Notes under the pieces: model-generated
What the model was told of the DNA's origin: nothing
Databases searched by the model: none
Seen by the model: only the letters and a program-made list of their open reading frames with translations
Translations under genes and position numbers: made by a program
Shown: positions 24,540 to 33,650 of the stretch, piece by piece
How positions within the stretch are numbered: position 1 is the first letter of the stretch
Layout of the letters: each line of letters begins with the position of its first letter
NCBI GenBank assembly: GCA_022823225.1
Contig: JAJDXM010000091.1
Span: forward strand, 1 to 52,297
Length of the DNA: 52,297 nt
DNA from: Gemmatimonadota bacterium
Lineage (GTDB): Bacteria; Gemmatimonadota; Gemmatimonadetes; Longimicrobiales; Gaopeijiaceae
Direction of reading: 5' to 3'

Positions 24540-25823
24540 ATGTCACGCCCCACCTCGCCCGTCATCGTCATTCCGGGAATCACGGCGTCGGACCTGCACG
24601 ACCGGTACGAGCTGCCGCCCGAAGCCGTCTGGACGACCATGCGGAATCGCCGCTACGACCGCATCGCCCTGCACCCCGCCGACACTCGCTACGAGCTCCG
24701 CGAGCCGGCCCGCGTGGCGCCCGGCGGCCCCTTCCCCCTGATCTACGAGAACCTGATCGAGGAACTGCGCGCCGGTCTCTCCGAGGACCAGCCGGACCCG
24801 GTGCCGGTCTACCCGTTCGGCTACGACTGGCGCATGCCGCTGGACCGGACGGAGGAGCAGTTGGCGGACTGCGTCGCCGAGGTCATCGAGAGGACGCTCC
24901 TGCTGCGCCACTACCGCGACAGCGCGGACTTCGCCGCGAACCCGACCGTCAGCCTGATCGGCCATTCGATGGGAGGCCTGCTCATCGCCGGATACCTGCA
25001 GCGCAGCTCCGGGATCCGGGTGGACAAGGTCGTCACGCTTGCGACGCCGTTTCAGGGCTCCTTCGAGGCGATCCTCAAGGTGACCACCGGGACGGCCGAT
25101 TTCGGCGACGACGCCGGCAAGACCCGCGAACGCCGCGCCGCGCGCATGACTCCGGCGCTGTACCATCTTCTTCCCGGCTTCGAGAACGCGCTCACCGTCG
25201 ACGACGGCATGGAGTCCGACATCTTCCGCCCCGATGCGTGGCAGCCGAGCGTGGTGCGGACCATCGAGGAACAGGTGGACGGCTGGGAGGTCTCCGGGGC
25301 GGAACTCTTTGCGCAGATGCTGGGCTGGGCGAAGGACCATCGCGAACGGATCTCGGCGCTGGAACTCGGTGAGGACCGCAGGAAGGACTGGCTCGCGATC
25401 GCGGGCGTCGACGCGAAGACCCGCGTCGGGCTGCGTGTGCGCCGCGACGACAAGGGCACCCCACGCTTCGACCTCCGCTCCGCCGAACGCCGCAACGACT
25501 GGGACTCGGACGACGACCACGCCCGCCGCCAAACCGGCGACGGCACCGTCCCCCTCGAGGGCGCCATCCCCCCCTTCCTGGGCGAATCACGCCTGGTCTG
25601 CGTCACCCCCGGCGACTTCGGCTACTGGGAGCTGCGTGACCGGACGCTGGCCCGTTTCACCGGCCTGCACGGCCTCCTGCCGACGATGAACATGGTGCAC
25701 CGGCTGATCCTCCGGTTCCTGCTCGGCAAGGGGGACCGTTACGGCAATACCTGGGGCCGGCGGCCCCCGGGGGTCGCGAAGGGGGAATGGCAGCCGCCGT
25801 TGATGCTGGCGGAAAAGGAGTAA
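24540..25823 (+). CDS. LCAT/PGAP1-like alpha/beta-hydrolase (lipase/acyltransferase)
   Basis: A 427-residue hydrolase of the lecithin:cholesterol acyltransferase-like group: N-terminal strand and oxyanion loop VIVIPGITASDL, 'YPFGYDWRMPLDRTEEQL' (characteristic of the family), nucleophile GHSMGG (Ser143), 'TLATPFQGS', 'GDGTVP' supplying the acid, and a His near the C-terminus ('MVH'). Family members hydrolyse or transfer acyl groups of phospholipids or other esters. No signal peptide is visible, so it is cytoplasmic as annotated. It follows the BIG2 lipoprotein gene by 10 bases. It ends 18 bases before the convergent S9 gene. Confidence 0.85.
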   Translation: MSRPTSPVIVIPGITASDLHDRYELPPEAVWTTMRNRRYDRIALHPADTRYELREPARVAPGGPFPLIYENLIEELRAGLSEDQPDPVPVYPFGYDWRMPLDRTEEQLADCVAEVIERTLLLRHYRDSADFAANPTVSLIGHSMGGLLIAGYLQRSSGIRVDKVVTLATPFQGSFEAILKVTTGTADFGDDAGKTRERRAARMTPALYHLLPGFENALTVDDGMESDIFRPDAWQPSVVRTIEEQVDGWEVSGAELFAQMLGWAKDHRERISALELGEDRRKDWLAIAGVDAKTRVGLRVRRDDKGTPRFDLRSAERRNDWDSDDDHARRQTGDGTVPLEGAIPPFLGESRLVCVTPGDFGYWELRDRTLARFTGLHGLLPTMNMVHRLILRFLLGKGDRYGNTWGRRPPGVAKGEWQPPLMLAEKE

Positions 25824-25841
25824 CGGCGGACCCCCCGCCCC

Positions 25842-28067
25842 CTACCGCCTCCCCCCGGTGGTGACCGCCTCGGTTCCCCCCAAATGCCGGTCGAAGAACC
25901 GGTCCGTCGCGTTGAACGACATCAGCCAGCGCTCATGGATGAGGAACGAGTGCACGTCGTCCGGGAATACGATCAGTTCGTGGGGCACCCCCTGCGCCCG
26001 CAGCAGCTGCACCAGTCCCACCGTCTGCGAGAACGCCACGTTGCGGTCGTCGTCGCCATGGATCAGCAGCACCGGCGAGGTCCAGTTCTCCACCTCCGAG
26101 ATCGGTGACGACTGGTACGACACCGACTCCGGGTCGATCGAGTTGCCCCAGAGGTGGACGCCCGCGATGTCGACGCCGGCCGCGAAGAGATCCGAGTCGC
26201 GCGCGAGCCCCTGCGCCGTCAGGATGCCCCCGTAGGACAGCCCCCAGAGGCCGATCCGGTCGGGATCGACGTCGGGCCGGTCGCGCAGGTATTCACCGGC
26301 GGCCTTGATGTCGCGGTACTCGGTGTTGCCGCGCCCGCCGCGCCCCGGGGCGTTGCGGAACTCGCGCCCGTACCCGATCCCGCTGCGGTAGTTCACGCTC
26401 AGCACCACGTAGCCCTTGTTCGCGAAGTACTGGTTGATCGCGTAGGCCATGTGGTAGAAGTGCCGGTAGTGGTAGCCGAGCAGCATCTGCCGCCGCGAGC
26501 CGCCGTGGATGAAGATCAGCGCGGGCCGCTGCTCGCCGGGCCGCATGTCCGGGGGAAGGAAGAGCTGATTGTAGAACTCGTACCCGTCCTCGGCGTTGAG
26601 CGTGACCGCCTCGGGGGTGACGTGCAGGTCCAGCGGGTAGCGGGATGGCAGCTCGCGGATGTAGCGGGCGGTGCCGCCGCTGGCCGGGACGACCGCCACG
26701 GTGAGAGGCTGGTTGGCGCTCGCGCTCAGGGTCGCGACGTGGTCGCCGCTGGCCAGCGCCGCCGGGTAGGTCTCGATGCCGTCGCCGTGGGTGAGCTGGC
26801 GGGCCGTGCCGCCCGAGGTGGGGACGCGCCAGAGGTGTCGCCGGTCGATGTCGCCGGCGTTCGTGGCGTAGAAGAGGGTGCGGCCGTCGGCCGATAGCGA
26901 GATCTGCTCGACGAGGCCGTCCCCGGGGGTGAGCTCGATCGGCTCGCCGGTGCCGCCCGCCGCCGCGACCGCGTAGTAGAGGCGCCACCCGGTGGGCTCG
27001 GCCTGGAAGATGATGTGGTCCCCCGCCCAGGTCACCTGGCGCGCCTCGTTGAAGAACTCGTCGTCGGGCGTGTTGTGCCATACCTCCATCGCCTCGCCCG
27101 TTTCCGCGTCGGCCACCCGGATCGAGAAGTCGTGCCCGCCGGCGAAGCGCGCCTGCGTCATTCCGTCGGGGAGGTCCTCGGGCCGGGCGTCACCCCGGTC
27201 CGCGCTCGCCCCGAAGGGCAGTCCCGGCCTGCGAATGAAGGCGACCTTCGTCCCGTCGGGCGACCAGGTCGGGCTGGTGTCCCGGTCGACCGACGGCGCA
27301 AGGTAGGTGACCCCGGGGCTGTCCGTGTCGTAGATGCCGATGAAGCTGTGGTCGCCCCGGTTGCTCACGAAGGCGATCTTGCGGGAGTCCGGCGACCACG
27401 CCGGGCTGCCCTGGCTGCCGAAGACGCTGAAGAGCGGCTGCCGCTGGCCCGCGACGACCAGGCCACCGCTCACCACCCCGCCTGCGTTCACGACCCCCGG
27501 GTTCACCGGCGCCCGGTAGATGTTCCCGCCGCTCGTGTAGGCGATCCACTTCCCGTCGGGCGAGAGCGCCACATTCCAGGCCTCCGCGACGCGCCACGGC
27601 TCGCCGCCCTCGGTGCTGACCGCCCAAGCCGCGCGTTCCGCCCCGCGCGGGTCGCTGGCAGGGTTCGCGATCCACCCGTCCCGGTTGGCGTTGTGGCCGC
27701 GCAGGAACACCAGGACCGAGCCGTCGTCCGAGATCCTGAGCGTGGAGAGGTCGTGCCCGTCGTCGTCCTCGAACCGGGTCAGCCGCACCGGCGCGAAGTC
27801 GGGCGCGGCGGCGGTATAGACATTGCGCCGCCCCTCCTCGTTCTCGATCCACGCGATCCGGTCGGCGGCCTTCGCGGCAACGAGCCCGATCGGGTACCCG
27901 GGACTGAGGACATCCTCGATCGAGAAGCGCTGGGCATGGGCGGGGGGGGCGAGGAGGGCCATGGCCGTCAGCGCGGCGGCCGCGACGAAGGCCGGGCCGG
28001 TCAGGAGAGCGTGCGCTGGACGGCGGGTCAGTGTGAGGCGGGCACGGTCGAAAGGACGGTCTCGCAT
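25842..28067 (-). CDS. Exported S9-family peptidase (DPP IV/prolyl oligopeptidase type)
   Basis: A 741-residue protein with a Sec signal (ALTAMALLAPPAHAQ, cleaved near residue 46), a WD40/TolB-like propeller (about 50-490; SPDGKWIAY, SPDSRKIAF, SPDGTKVAF) and a peptidase domain with GLSYGG (nucleophile), HGDDDRNV (acid) and DDVHSF (His). 'HGGSRRQMLLGYHYRHFYHMAYAINQYFANKGYVVL' is the conserved region ahead of the nucleophile. It would cleave short peptides outside the cytoplasm. It is the second S9 enzyme in the window and not closely similar to the first. Confidence 0.9.
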   Translation of the reverse strand: MRDRPFDRARLTLTRRPAHALLTGPAFVAAAALTAMALLAPPAHAQRFSIEDVLSPGYPIGLVAAKAADRIAWIENEEGRRNVYTAAAPDFAPVRLTRFEDDDGHDLSTLRISDDGSVLVFLRGHNANRDGWIANPASDPRGAERAAWAVSTEGGEPWRVAEAWNVALSPDGKWIAYTSGGNIYRAPVNPGVVNAGGVVSGGLVVAGQRQPLFSVFGSQGSPAWSPDSRKIAFVSNRGDHSFIGIYDTDSPGVTYLAPSVDRDTSPTWSPDGTKVAFIRRPGLPFGASADRGDARPEDLPDGMTQARFAGGHDFSIRVADAETGEAMEVWHNTPDDEFFNEARQVTWAGDHIIFQAEPTGWRLYYAVAAAGGTGEPIELTPGDGLVEQISLSADGRTLFYATNAGDIDRRHLWRVPTSGGTARQLTHGDGIETYPAALASGDHVATLSASANQPLTVAVVPASGGTARYIRELPSRYPLDLHVTPEAVTLNAEDGYEFYNQLFLPPDMRPGEQRPALIFIHGGSRRQMLLGYHYRHFYHMAYAINQYFANKGYVVLSVNYRSGIGYGREFRNAPGRGGRGNTEYRDIKAAGEYLRDRPDVDPDRIGLWGLSYGGILTAQGLARDSDLFAAGVDIAGVHLWGNSIDPESVSYQSSPISEVENWTSPVLLIHGDDDRNVAFSQTVGLVQLLRAQGVPHELIVFPDDVHSFLIHERWLMSFNATDRFFDRHLGGTEAVTTGGRR

Positions 28068-28139
28068 GTCGGTCTCGCTCCGGTTCTGCAGACTCGGTGC
28101 AGGCTGCTTGCCGGCAGCCCATTCTGTTCGCTGGGAACT

Positions 28140-28820
28140 CTATCTGCCGACGCGCCACACGGCAAACGGCGCTACACCGGGGCCAAGCTCTGACAGGCGC
28201 GCTTCGCACTCATGCACACCCTCCTCGATGCCCGCGGTCCGGTACAGCTCCGATGCCCTGCGCCACATGAGCCGGGCCCCGTCCGCGTCGCCGAGCTCCT
28301 GCCGCAGCGCGGCCATGGGCCGAAGGGCGTTGGCATGGTCCAGAGGATGCGCATCCCTGGCCTGTTGGTAGAGATCAAGCGCCTCCTCGTAACGCCGTTC
28401 CGCCGATTCGAGTTCGCCCAGGCAATGGTTCACCTGGCCGAGGTGCCGTACGGCGTGTGCCAGCCGCAGGGGATCGCCGGCCTCCCGAGCGACTGCGACC
28501 GCTTCTTCGAACAGAGTCAGGGCCTTGTCCCGGTGGTCCTGGTCCAGAGCGACGTGCCCGAGCTTCCCCAGTGCGACGGAAAGCTCCTTGCTCGCACCCG
28601 CCCGCCGGCACAGCTCGCAGGCGCGCACAAGGTCAGCCTCGACCCGTGCCATGACCACACCGACGGTCGCAGCATCGGTCGGAGGCTCCTGGAGGGCCTC
28701 GTGACGGGCTTGCCACGCCCTCGCAATGAGCGCCCGCGCATCGACCCTGACTGCGGCCAGATCGTCAGGCGCGGTGGATTCGCTCAGGTGGGGCGCTCCT
28801 TCGCCATCCGGATGCCGCAT
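28140..28820 (-). CDS. TPR-repeat protein
   Basis: I prefer ATG 28820 (226 residues); the frame is open further to 28910, but that start sits only five bases from the tRNA. The product has an N-terminal helical part and at least three tetratricopeptide repeats ('ALGKLGHVALDQDHRDKALTLFEEAVAVAREAGD', 'AVRHLGQVNHCLGELESAERRYEEALDLYQQARD', 'ALRPMAALRQELGDADGARLMWRRASELYRTAG'). It is a soluble protein-protein interaction scaffold; no enzyme domain or signal peptide is visible. Its stop is 73 bases from the start of the S9 gene downstream on the same strand, so co-transcription is possible. Confidence 0.8.
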   Translation of the reverse strand: MRHPDGEGAPHLSESTAPDDLAAVRVDARALIARAWQARHEALQEPPTDAATVGVVMARVEADLVRACELCRRAGASKELSVALGKLGHVALDQDHRDKALTLFEEAVAVAREAGDPLRLAHAVRHLGQVNHCLGELESAERRYEEALDLYQQARDAHPLDHANALRPMAALRQELGDADGARLMWRRASELYRTAGIEEGVHECEARLSELGPGVAPFAVWRVGR

Positions 28821-28914
28821 CTTCTGCCGCCTCCCACATCCCGGCAGCACGATCTCCGGGCCAAAACACCCGGCGCGGGCCTGCCTCGTTCGGTCGGGCA
28901 GATCTCGCAAAAAA

Positions 28915-28988
<74 letters not shown>

Positions 28989-29028
28989 GCCAAAGGGCCA
29001 GAAAAGCTAGAGGCACACGGGCCCGGCT

Positions 29029-29799
29029 TCAAGGGCCGAGTCCGGTCAGCTTCAGCCCCTCACCCGGGACGGGGACCGCGCCCACCACCATCCCGCGCTC
29101 GTCGAGGACCACCCCCAGCCCCGCCCCCCTCACCCAGTCGCGCGCCTCGTCCGTGGCCCCCGAGATCGCGATCCGGCCGCCCGGCATCAGGATGCGGCGA
29201 CCCTCCTCCCACCACCCTTCACCGCCGTCTCCATCGGCGACCACCCCACGCACCGCGCCGTCGCGCAGCGGCAGCCGCGGCCCGGTCACGAAGGCGCTCA
29301 CCCCCCCGACGCTCGTCCCCTCGGCCACCATCCCCCGCCCCCCCCACCCCACCACCAGCACTTCGATCCCATTGACCAGCTCCGCCAGGTGGGGAGCCTC
29401 TGCCCGGTGCGCATCCGTCACGACGATCAGCCCGGGGCCGCGGGTCACGCCCAGCGCGGCGGCCAGGGCGAGGCCCCGCTCGGCCGCGCCGCCGCCGGTT
29501 TCCGCCGCTTCGCGCCCCTCGCCGGACCCACCTGCGTATCGCCCTTCGCCGCCGCCCACCCGTCCTTCGCTCACGGCCTTCCGCACGGCAGCCCTCCCTC
29601 CCACCTCCACCCCCTCGCCGCGCGGCGGCGGCCTCAAATCCCCGAACCCGTCCACCACCGGGAACCGGTCCCGGCAGTTCGGACACCCGAACTCGCCCAC
29701 ATGCACGCGGCGGTCGCGCACATCATGGGCCAGCAGGAGCAGTCCGTTCGGCGGCCCGCACCGGGGGCACACCAGGTGGTCCACCAGGGCAACGTTCAC
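29029..29799 (-). CDS. Trm112-like zinc-ribbon protein with a methyltransferase-like tail
   Basis: GTG 29799 overlaps the stop of the upstream SDR gene (GTGA), so the two are coupled. The 256-residue protein opens with a zinc ribbon, CPRC (11-14) and CPNC (39-42), as in Trm112/UPF0434 proteins that bind and activate methyltransferases. The rest has Rossmann-like signatures of a degenerate class I methyltransferase ('GLIVVTDAH', 'LPLRDGAVRGVVADG', 'EEGRRILMPGGRIAISG', the last like post-motif III of SAM enzymes). The middle is very Gly/Arg/Glu-rich and probably disordered. It may be a fused Trm112-methyltransferase or a non-catalytic relative. Confidence 0.7.
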   Translation of the reverse strand: MNVALVDHLVCPRCGPPNGLLLLAHDVRDRRVHVGEFGCPNCRDRFPVVDGFGDLRPPPRGEGVEVGGRAAVRKAVSEGRVGGGEGRYAGGSGEGREAAETGGGAAERGLALAAALGVTRGPGLIVVTDAHRAEAPHLAELVNGIEVLVVGWGGRGMVAEGTSVGGVSAFVTGPRLPLRDGAVRGVVADGDGGEGWWEEGRRILMPGGRIAISGATDEARDWVRGAGLGVVLDERGMVVGAVPVPGEGLKLTGLGP

Positions 29800-30587
29800 G
29801 CGCGCTCGATCCTCAGCAGCGGGACGGCGACCGTGGCGGGCAGTCCGGCGACGAACGCGGCCGCTCGCGCCACGTCCGCGGGGCGCAGCATCTGTGCGCG
29901 GCTGGGCAGGTGCGGCGCCGCATCGGGATCGACGGGGTCCCAGATCGGGGTGTCGACCGCCCCCGGCTCCAGCAGGCAGGCCCTGACGCCTGTGCCGCGC
30001 AATTCCTCAAGCAGCACCTCGTGAAATCCCCGCAGGCCGAACTTGGAGGCCGAGTAGGCGGCGTTCTCGGGGAATGCCCGCCACCCGGCCACCGAGCCCA
30101 CATTGATCAACAGTCCCGATCCGGCGGCCAGCATTCCCGGCAGGAAAGCCCGCGTCACGTTGACCGCGCCGACGAGGTTGGCCCGCAGATTGCGCTCAAG
30201 CATCGCCGTGCCGGTGTCGGTCACGGCAGCCAGGTCGAAGACGCCCGCCGCGTTGACGAGCACGTCAAGAGGGCCACGCCTGCTGCCCCGCGGTCCTCCG
30301 GCGCCCTCTGCCGATCCGGCTGGCGACGCTGCGCACCGGCGGCGCGGCAGCCCACCCTCCACCACCGCCCGCGCCCGCTCCACCTCGTCCTCACTGCCGA
30401 CGTCGAACGGCACCGCCACCCCCCCGATCTCCCCCGCCAGCCGCTCCAGCGCGCCACGCCGGCGCCCCCCCGCATACACCTGGAGGCCGTCCGACGCCAG
30501 CCTTCTCGCAACAGCCTCGCCGATCCCGCCGGTCGAGCCGGTGACCAGCGCCGTCCGCCCCGTGCCCGGCCCGGCCTCCACGCTCAA
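29796..30587 (-). CDS. Short-chain dehydrogenase/reductase with an unusual insertion
   Basis: TTG 30587 is preceded by GGAG at good spacing. The 263-residue protein has TGSTGGIG (nucleotide loop), NAAG, catalytic Ser in 'INVGSVAG' and YSASK, so it is a normal classical SDR. An odd feature is a 25-residue Gly/Arg/Ala-rich segment (about 80-105, 'GGLPRRRCAASPAGSAEG..') between helix D and the strand carrying NAAG, where most SDRs have only a few residues. The segment is in frame and of lower complexity, possibly an inserted repeat. Cofactor preference and substrate are unknown. It is coupled to the Trm112-like gene downstream. Confidence 0.85.
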   Translation of the reverse strand: MSVEAGPGTGRTALVTGSTGGIGEAVARRLASDGLQVYAGGRRRGALERLAGEIGGVAVPFDVGSEDEVERARAVVEGGLPRRRCAASPAGSAEGAGGPRGSRRGPLDVLVNAAGVFDLAAVTDTGTAMLERNLRANLVGAVNVTRAFLPGMLAAGSGLLINVGSVAGWRAFPENAAYSASKFGLRGFHEVLLEELRGTGVRACLLEPGAVDTPIWDPVDPDAAPHLPSRAQMLRPADVARAAAFVAGLPATVAVPLLRIERA

Positions 30588-30614
30588 CTCGCGCTCCGCC
30601 TCGCGGGCGCTCCC

Positions 30615-31031
30615 TCACTCACCCCGGTACTCCACCCAGTGCCGCGGCGTCTCCCACAGCACCACCCGCTCGAGCGACGCCGGCTCGGGAATGTGTTTCA
30701 CCATCCGTTCCCAGATCCGCACCGCCAGGTTCTCCGTCGTCGGCACGACTCCCTTCAGCCACGGGACGTCCAGGTTGAGGTTGCGGTGGTCCAGATCGTC
30801 CACCACGCGCGTGTTCACGAGGTCCTTGAGATCCTTGAGATCCATCACGTACCCGGTCTGCGGGTCGATCGGACCCGCCACGGTCACCTCCAGCTCGTAG
30901 TTGTGGCCGTGCCAGTTCGGATTCGCGCAGTCGCCGAAGACACGCCGGTTCTCGTCATCGCTCCTGTCCGGGTGGGCCAGGCGGTGCGCGGCGCTGAAGT
31001 GGAGCCGGCGGGTGATTCGGACCTTTGGCAT
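30615..31031 (-). CDS. queD: 6-carboxy-5,6,7,8-tetrahydropterin synthase (QueD/PTPS family)
   Basis: ATG 31031 has GGAGGAG at good spacing. The 138-residue protein has the PTPS zinc ligands H16 (HFSAAHRL) and H41, H43 (HGHNY), a nearby Cys35 (DCANPNWHGH) and the C-terminal strand 'ERVVLWETPRHWVEY' with the pterin-anchoring Glu. It converts dihydroneopterin triphosphate to 6-carboxytetrahydropterin in queuosine biosynthesis, or serves as a 6-pyruvoyltetrahydropterin synthase. No other queuosine genes are in the window. It heads the run queD, SDR, Trm112-like. Confidence 0.92.
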   Translation of the reverse strand: MPKVRITRRLHFSAAHRLAHPDRSDDENRRVFGDCANPNWHGHNYELEVTVAGPIDPQTGYVMDLKDLKDLVNTRVVDDLDHRNLNLDVPWLKGVVPTTENLAVRIWERMVKHIPEPASLERVVLWETPRHWVEYRGE

Positions 31032-31092
31032 CGGTGCTCCTCCAGGTGGATGGGGTTTCCAGCCCCGCTGGGAACCCACCCTCAATAGTAAA

Positions 31093-31123
31093 GGCCGGCG
31101 TCCCAGTGAAGGGAGCGCCGGCC
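31093..31123 (-). terminator. Terminator hairpin between fumC and queD
   Basis: GGCCGGCG plus TCCC (31093-31104) pair with GGGA and CGCCGGCC (31111-31123, one bulged G). On the minus strand it is followed by TTTACTATT. It lies about 200 bases past the fumC stop and 61 bases before the queD start, so it separates the two transcripts. The rest of 31124-31322 holds no gene that I can see. Confidence 0.55.
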
Positions 31124-31322
31124 TCAACGTGCCGGAGGGTGTAAGCTGAAGCCCGGGCTCAACTCTTGGTGACTCCCCCTCTGGTTTCGCAGTCCCCGTT
31201 GCCGAGGCGTGACGTCCGCAGCGGGAGGTAGTCCCGGCTCTTCTAGTGTTGGCTCAAATACGAAGCCCTCCAGCACGAGCCAATAATGGGGCGCCATCGC
31301 GCCGGGCGCAAGAGCTTCGTGT

Positions 31323-32717
31323 CTACCCCTTCCCCGGAATCCCCGGCTCCGTCATCCCGCGCACATCCAGCGCGTCGTCGATCTCCTCCGGCGTGATCAG
31401 CCCCATCTCCTCCACCACCTCGCGCACCGACCGCCCCTCGGCCGCGGCCTTCTTCGCCACCACCGCGGCCCTGTCGTACCCGATGTACGCGTTCAGCGCG
31501 GTCGCGATCGACGGGTTGCGCTCCAGCAGCTCGCGCGCGCGATCGGGCCGCGCCGTGATCCCCGCCACGCACCGGTCGGTGAACACGCCGGCCGCATTGG
31601 CCAGCAGCATGATCGACTCCAGCAGCGCGTCGGCGATCACCGGCATCATCACGTTGAGCTCGAAGTTGCCGCGCTGGCCCGCGATCGTGACGGTGGTGGC
31701 GTTCCCGGCCACGCGCGCGCACACCATCATCATCGCCTCGCAGATCACCGGGTTCACCTTCCCCGGCATGATCGAGCTCCCCGGCTGCACCGCCGGCAGC
31801 CGGATCTCCGAAATGCCCGACGTCGGCCCGCTCGCCAGCCAGCGGATGTCGTCGGCGATCTTCATCAGGCTCGCGGCGACGGTGTTGAGCGCGCCGGCCA
31901 GCGACACGCATGCGTCCTTGCCCCCCTGGGCCTCGAAGTGGTCCTCCGCCTCGCGGAAGTCGATCCCGTAGCGCTCCGCGACCCGCGCGATCGTCCGCGC
32001 CGCGAACTCGGGGTGGGTGTTGATCCCGGACCCCGTCGCGGTCCCCCCCAGCGCCAGCTCCGCCATCTCCTCGCCGGCGCGCTCCACCCGCTCGATCCCC
32101 TTCGCCACCTGGGCCGCGTACCCGCCGAACTCCTGCCCGAGCCGCACCGGCGTCGCGTCCATGAGGTGCGTGCGCCCCGATTTCACGATCCCGTCGAAGT
32201 CGCGCGCCTTGCCCTTCAGAGCGTTCTGCAGCAGGGCCAGCGCCGGGACCAGCTCGTCGCGGATCGCGGCGCGGCACGAGATGTGGATCGCCGCCGGGAT
32301 GATGTCGTTGGACGACTGCCCGTAGTTGACGTGGTCGTTCGGGTGGACCTGCGCCGCGCCCGCAAGCGCCCGGTTGGCCAGCGCCGCGATCACCTCGTTC
32401 GCGTTCATGTTCGTCGACGTGCCCGACCCGGTCTGGTAGATGTCGAGCGGGAAGTGGTCGTCCCACCGGCCCTCGGCGACGGTACCGGACGCGGCGGCGA
32501 TCGCGCCCGCCAATTCGCCGGCAACCAGCCCCAGCTCCGCGTTCGTCTCGGCCGCGGCCTCCTTGAGCCGCCCCAGCGCCTCGATGAAGCGCCGCGTGAA
32601 TCGCCGTCCGCTGATCGGAAAGTTCTCGGCCGCCCGCTGCGTCTGGGCGCCGTAGAGGGCGTCGGCGGGAACCCGCACTTCGCCCATGGAGTCGCGTTCG
32701 ATTCGATGGTCGGACAT
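31323..32717 (-). CDS. fumC: Class II fumarate hydratase
   Basis: A 464-residue protein starting at ATG 32717. It has the class II signature [11 protein letters not shown] (the flexible loop carrying catalytic Ser), the N-terminal '[12 protein letters not shown]' and '[12 protein letters not shown]', and the '[17 protein letters not shown]' segment with the catalytic His. It reversibly hydrates fumarate to malate in the TCA cycle in the cytoplasm, needs no iron-sulfur cluster and forms tetramers. The length is typical (about 460). The frame is open further upstream but reads through the hairpin before the start. Confidence 0.96.
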   Translation of the reverse strand: MSDHRIERDSMGEVRVPADALYGAQTQRAAENFPISGRRFTRRFIEALGRLKEAAAETNAELGLVAGELAGAIAAASGTVAEGRWDDHFPLDIYQTGSGTSTNMNANEVIAALANRALAGAAQVHPNDHVNYGQSSNDIIPAAIHISCRAAIRDELVPALALLQNALKGKARDFDGIVKSGRTHLMDATPVRLGQEFGGYAAQVAKGIERVERAGEEMAELALGGTATGSGINTHPEFAARTIARVAERYGIDFREAEDHFEAQGGKDACVSLAGALNTVAASLMKIADDIRWLASGPTSGISEIRLPAVQPGSSIMPGKVNPVICEAMMMVCARVAGNATTVTIAGQRGNFELNVMMPVIADALLESIMLLANAAGVFTDRCVAGITARPDRARELLERNPSIATALNAYIGYDRAAVVAKKAAAEGRSVREVVEEMGLITPEEIDDALDVRGMTEPGIPGKG

Positions 32718-32742
32718 GTTCGTATTGTGTTGATGGTGGATT

Positions 32743-32766
32743 GGCTGGCAGCGCGCCTTGCCAGCC
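32743..32766. repeat. Hairpin upstream of fumC sharing the GC-rich repeat core
   Basis: GGCTGGCA (32743-32750) and TGCCAGCC (32759-32766) form a perfect 8-bp stem. On the minus strand it reads GGGCTGGCAAGGCGCG, 16 bases identical to the core of the repeats at 15952-16007 and 33579-33634. It is in the 5' leader of fumC. Confidence 0.5.
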
Positions 32767-32817
32767 CGCAGATAAACATAGCGCGCCGCGGGAGAGGCCA
32801 CGGAGGGAATCCAGACT

Positions 32818-33549
32818 GTGGATACGGAAGCCGGACCCGTCGCCCTGGTGACCGGTGGGGGCTTGAGGGTTGGAAGGGCGATCGCCCTTTCGCTGGCGAG
32901 CAGCGGATACGACCTGCTGATCGGCTACAACAAGTCGCCTGCGGAATCCTCCGAGGTCGCATCCCGGGCCAGGCGGGCGGGCCGCCGCGCCCACACGGTG
33001 CAGGCCGACCTGTCGCGCGGGCCGGACGTGGCGCGCCTCGCCCGCGCCGCCGCCGACCGTTTCGGCCGGCTCGACCTCCTCGTCAACTCCGCGTCCACCT
33101 TCGCGCCGGGCGACCTCCTGGAAGTCACCGCCGAGGAGTGGGACGCGGTCATGGCGGTGAACCTGCGCGCGCCCTTCCTGCTCGTGCGCGAAACCGCCCC
33201 CTTGCTGCGCGCCGCCCGGGGAGCGGTCGTGAACATCGTCGACCTCTCCGCGCTGCACCCCTGGACGACGCACCCGCACCACTCCGTCTCCAAGGCGGCG
33301 CTCCTCCATCTCACCCGCGTGATGGCGCGCCGGCTCGCCCCCGAGGTGCGCGTCAACGCGGTCGCCCCGGGCTACGTGCTCCCGCCCCCGCATCACGGCC
33401 CGGACGAGATCGAGCGCAACCGGCGCCGGATCCCGATGGGGCGCGTGGGCGCGCCGGAAGATGTCGCGAGCGCGGTCCGGTTCCTGGCGCGCGCCCGCTA
33501 CGTGACGGGTGAGGTGGTGGTGGTGGACGGGGGGCTGGGGGCGGGGTAG
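32818..33549 (+). CDS. Pteridine-reductase-like SDR lacking the catalytic tyrosine
   Basis: GTG 32818 has GGAGGG upstream and diverges from fumC. The 243-residue protein has the Rossmann motif TGGGLRVGR (12-20), an arginine-containing loop for NADPH, NSAS (90-93), '[12 protein letters not shown]' with Asp where pteridine reductases also have Asp, and 'DGGLGAG' at the end. It most resembles FolM/PTR1-type reductases. At the position of the YxxxK tyrosine it has His155 (HSVSK, Lys159). So it may use another proton donor or be inactive in the usual sense. It is not clear whether it reduces dihydropterin/folate. Confidence 0.85.
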   Translation: MDTEAGPVALVTGGGLRVGRAIALSLASSGYDLLIGYNKSPAESSEVASRARRAGRRAHTVQADLSRGPDVARLARAAADRFGRLDLLVNSASTFAPGDLLEVTAEEWDAVMAVNLRAPFLLVRETAPLLRAARGAVVNIVDLSALHPWTTHPHHSVSKAALLHLTRVMARRLAPEVRVNAVAPGYVLPPPHHGPDEIERNRRRIPMGRVGAPEDVASAVRFLARARYVTGEVVVVDGGLGAG

Positions 33550-33553
33550 CCAA

Positions 33554-33650
33554 CCCCCGTGCGCGGGCAGCCCGCTCACGCCCTTCGTCGCGCCTTGCCA
33601 GCCCGGCGCCTCGACGCCCTCGGTGCGACGCGGGATTATCCCCCGTGCGC
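33554..33650. mobile_element. Short repeat insertion flanked by 11-bp direct repeats
   Basis: CCCCCGTGCGC occurs at 33554-33564 and again at 33640-33650, bracketing 75 bases. Most of the bracketed DNA (33579-33634) matches, in reverse complement, the core of the 247-bp element at 15952-16007 in 54 of 56 positions. The direct repeats look like a target-site duplication. It lies between the convergent SDR and trxB genes and supplies the trxB stop codon (33636-33638). Confidence 0.65.

Noticed and set aside
31032-31322. preQ1 riboswitch upstream of queD
   Set aside because: A stretch with ACACCCTCC looked suggestive, but no preQ1 pseudoknot could be built and the main hairpin is better read as a fumC terminator.
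31243-33579. 778-codon minus-strand open frame
   Set aside because: Off-frame shadow of fumC extending over the divergent SDR; fumC itself is unmistakable in the other frame.
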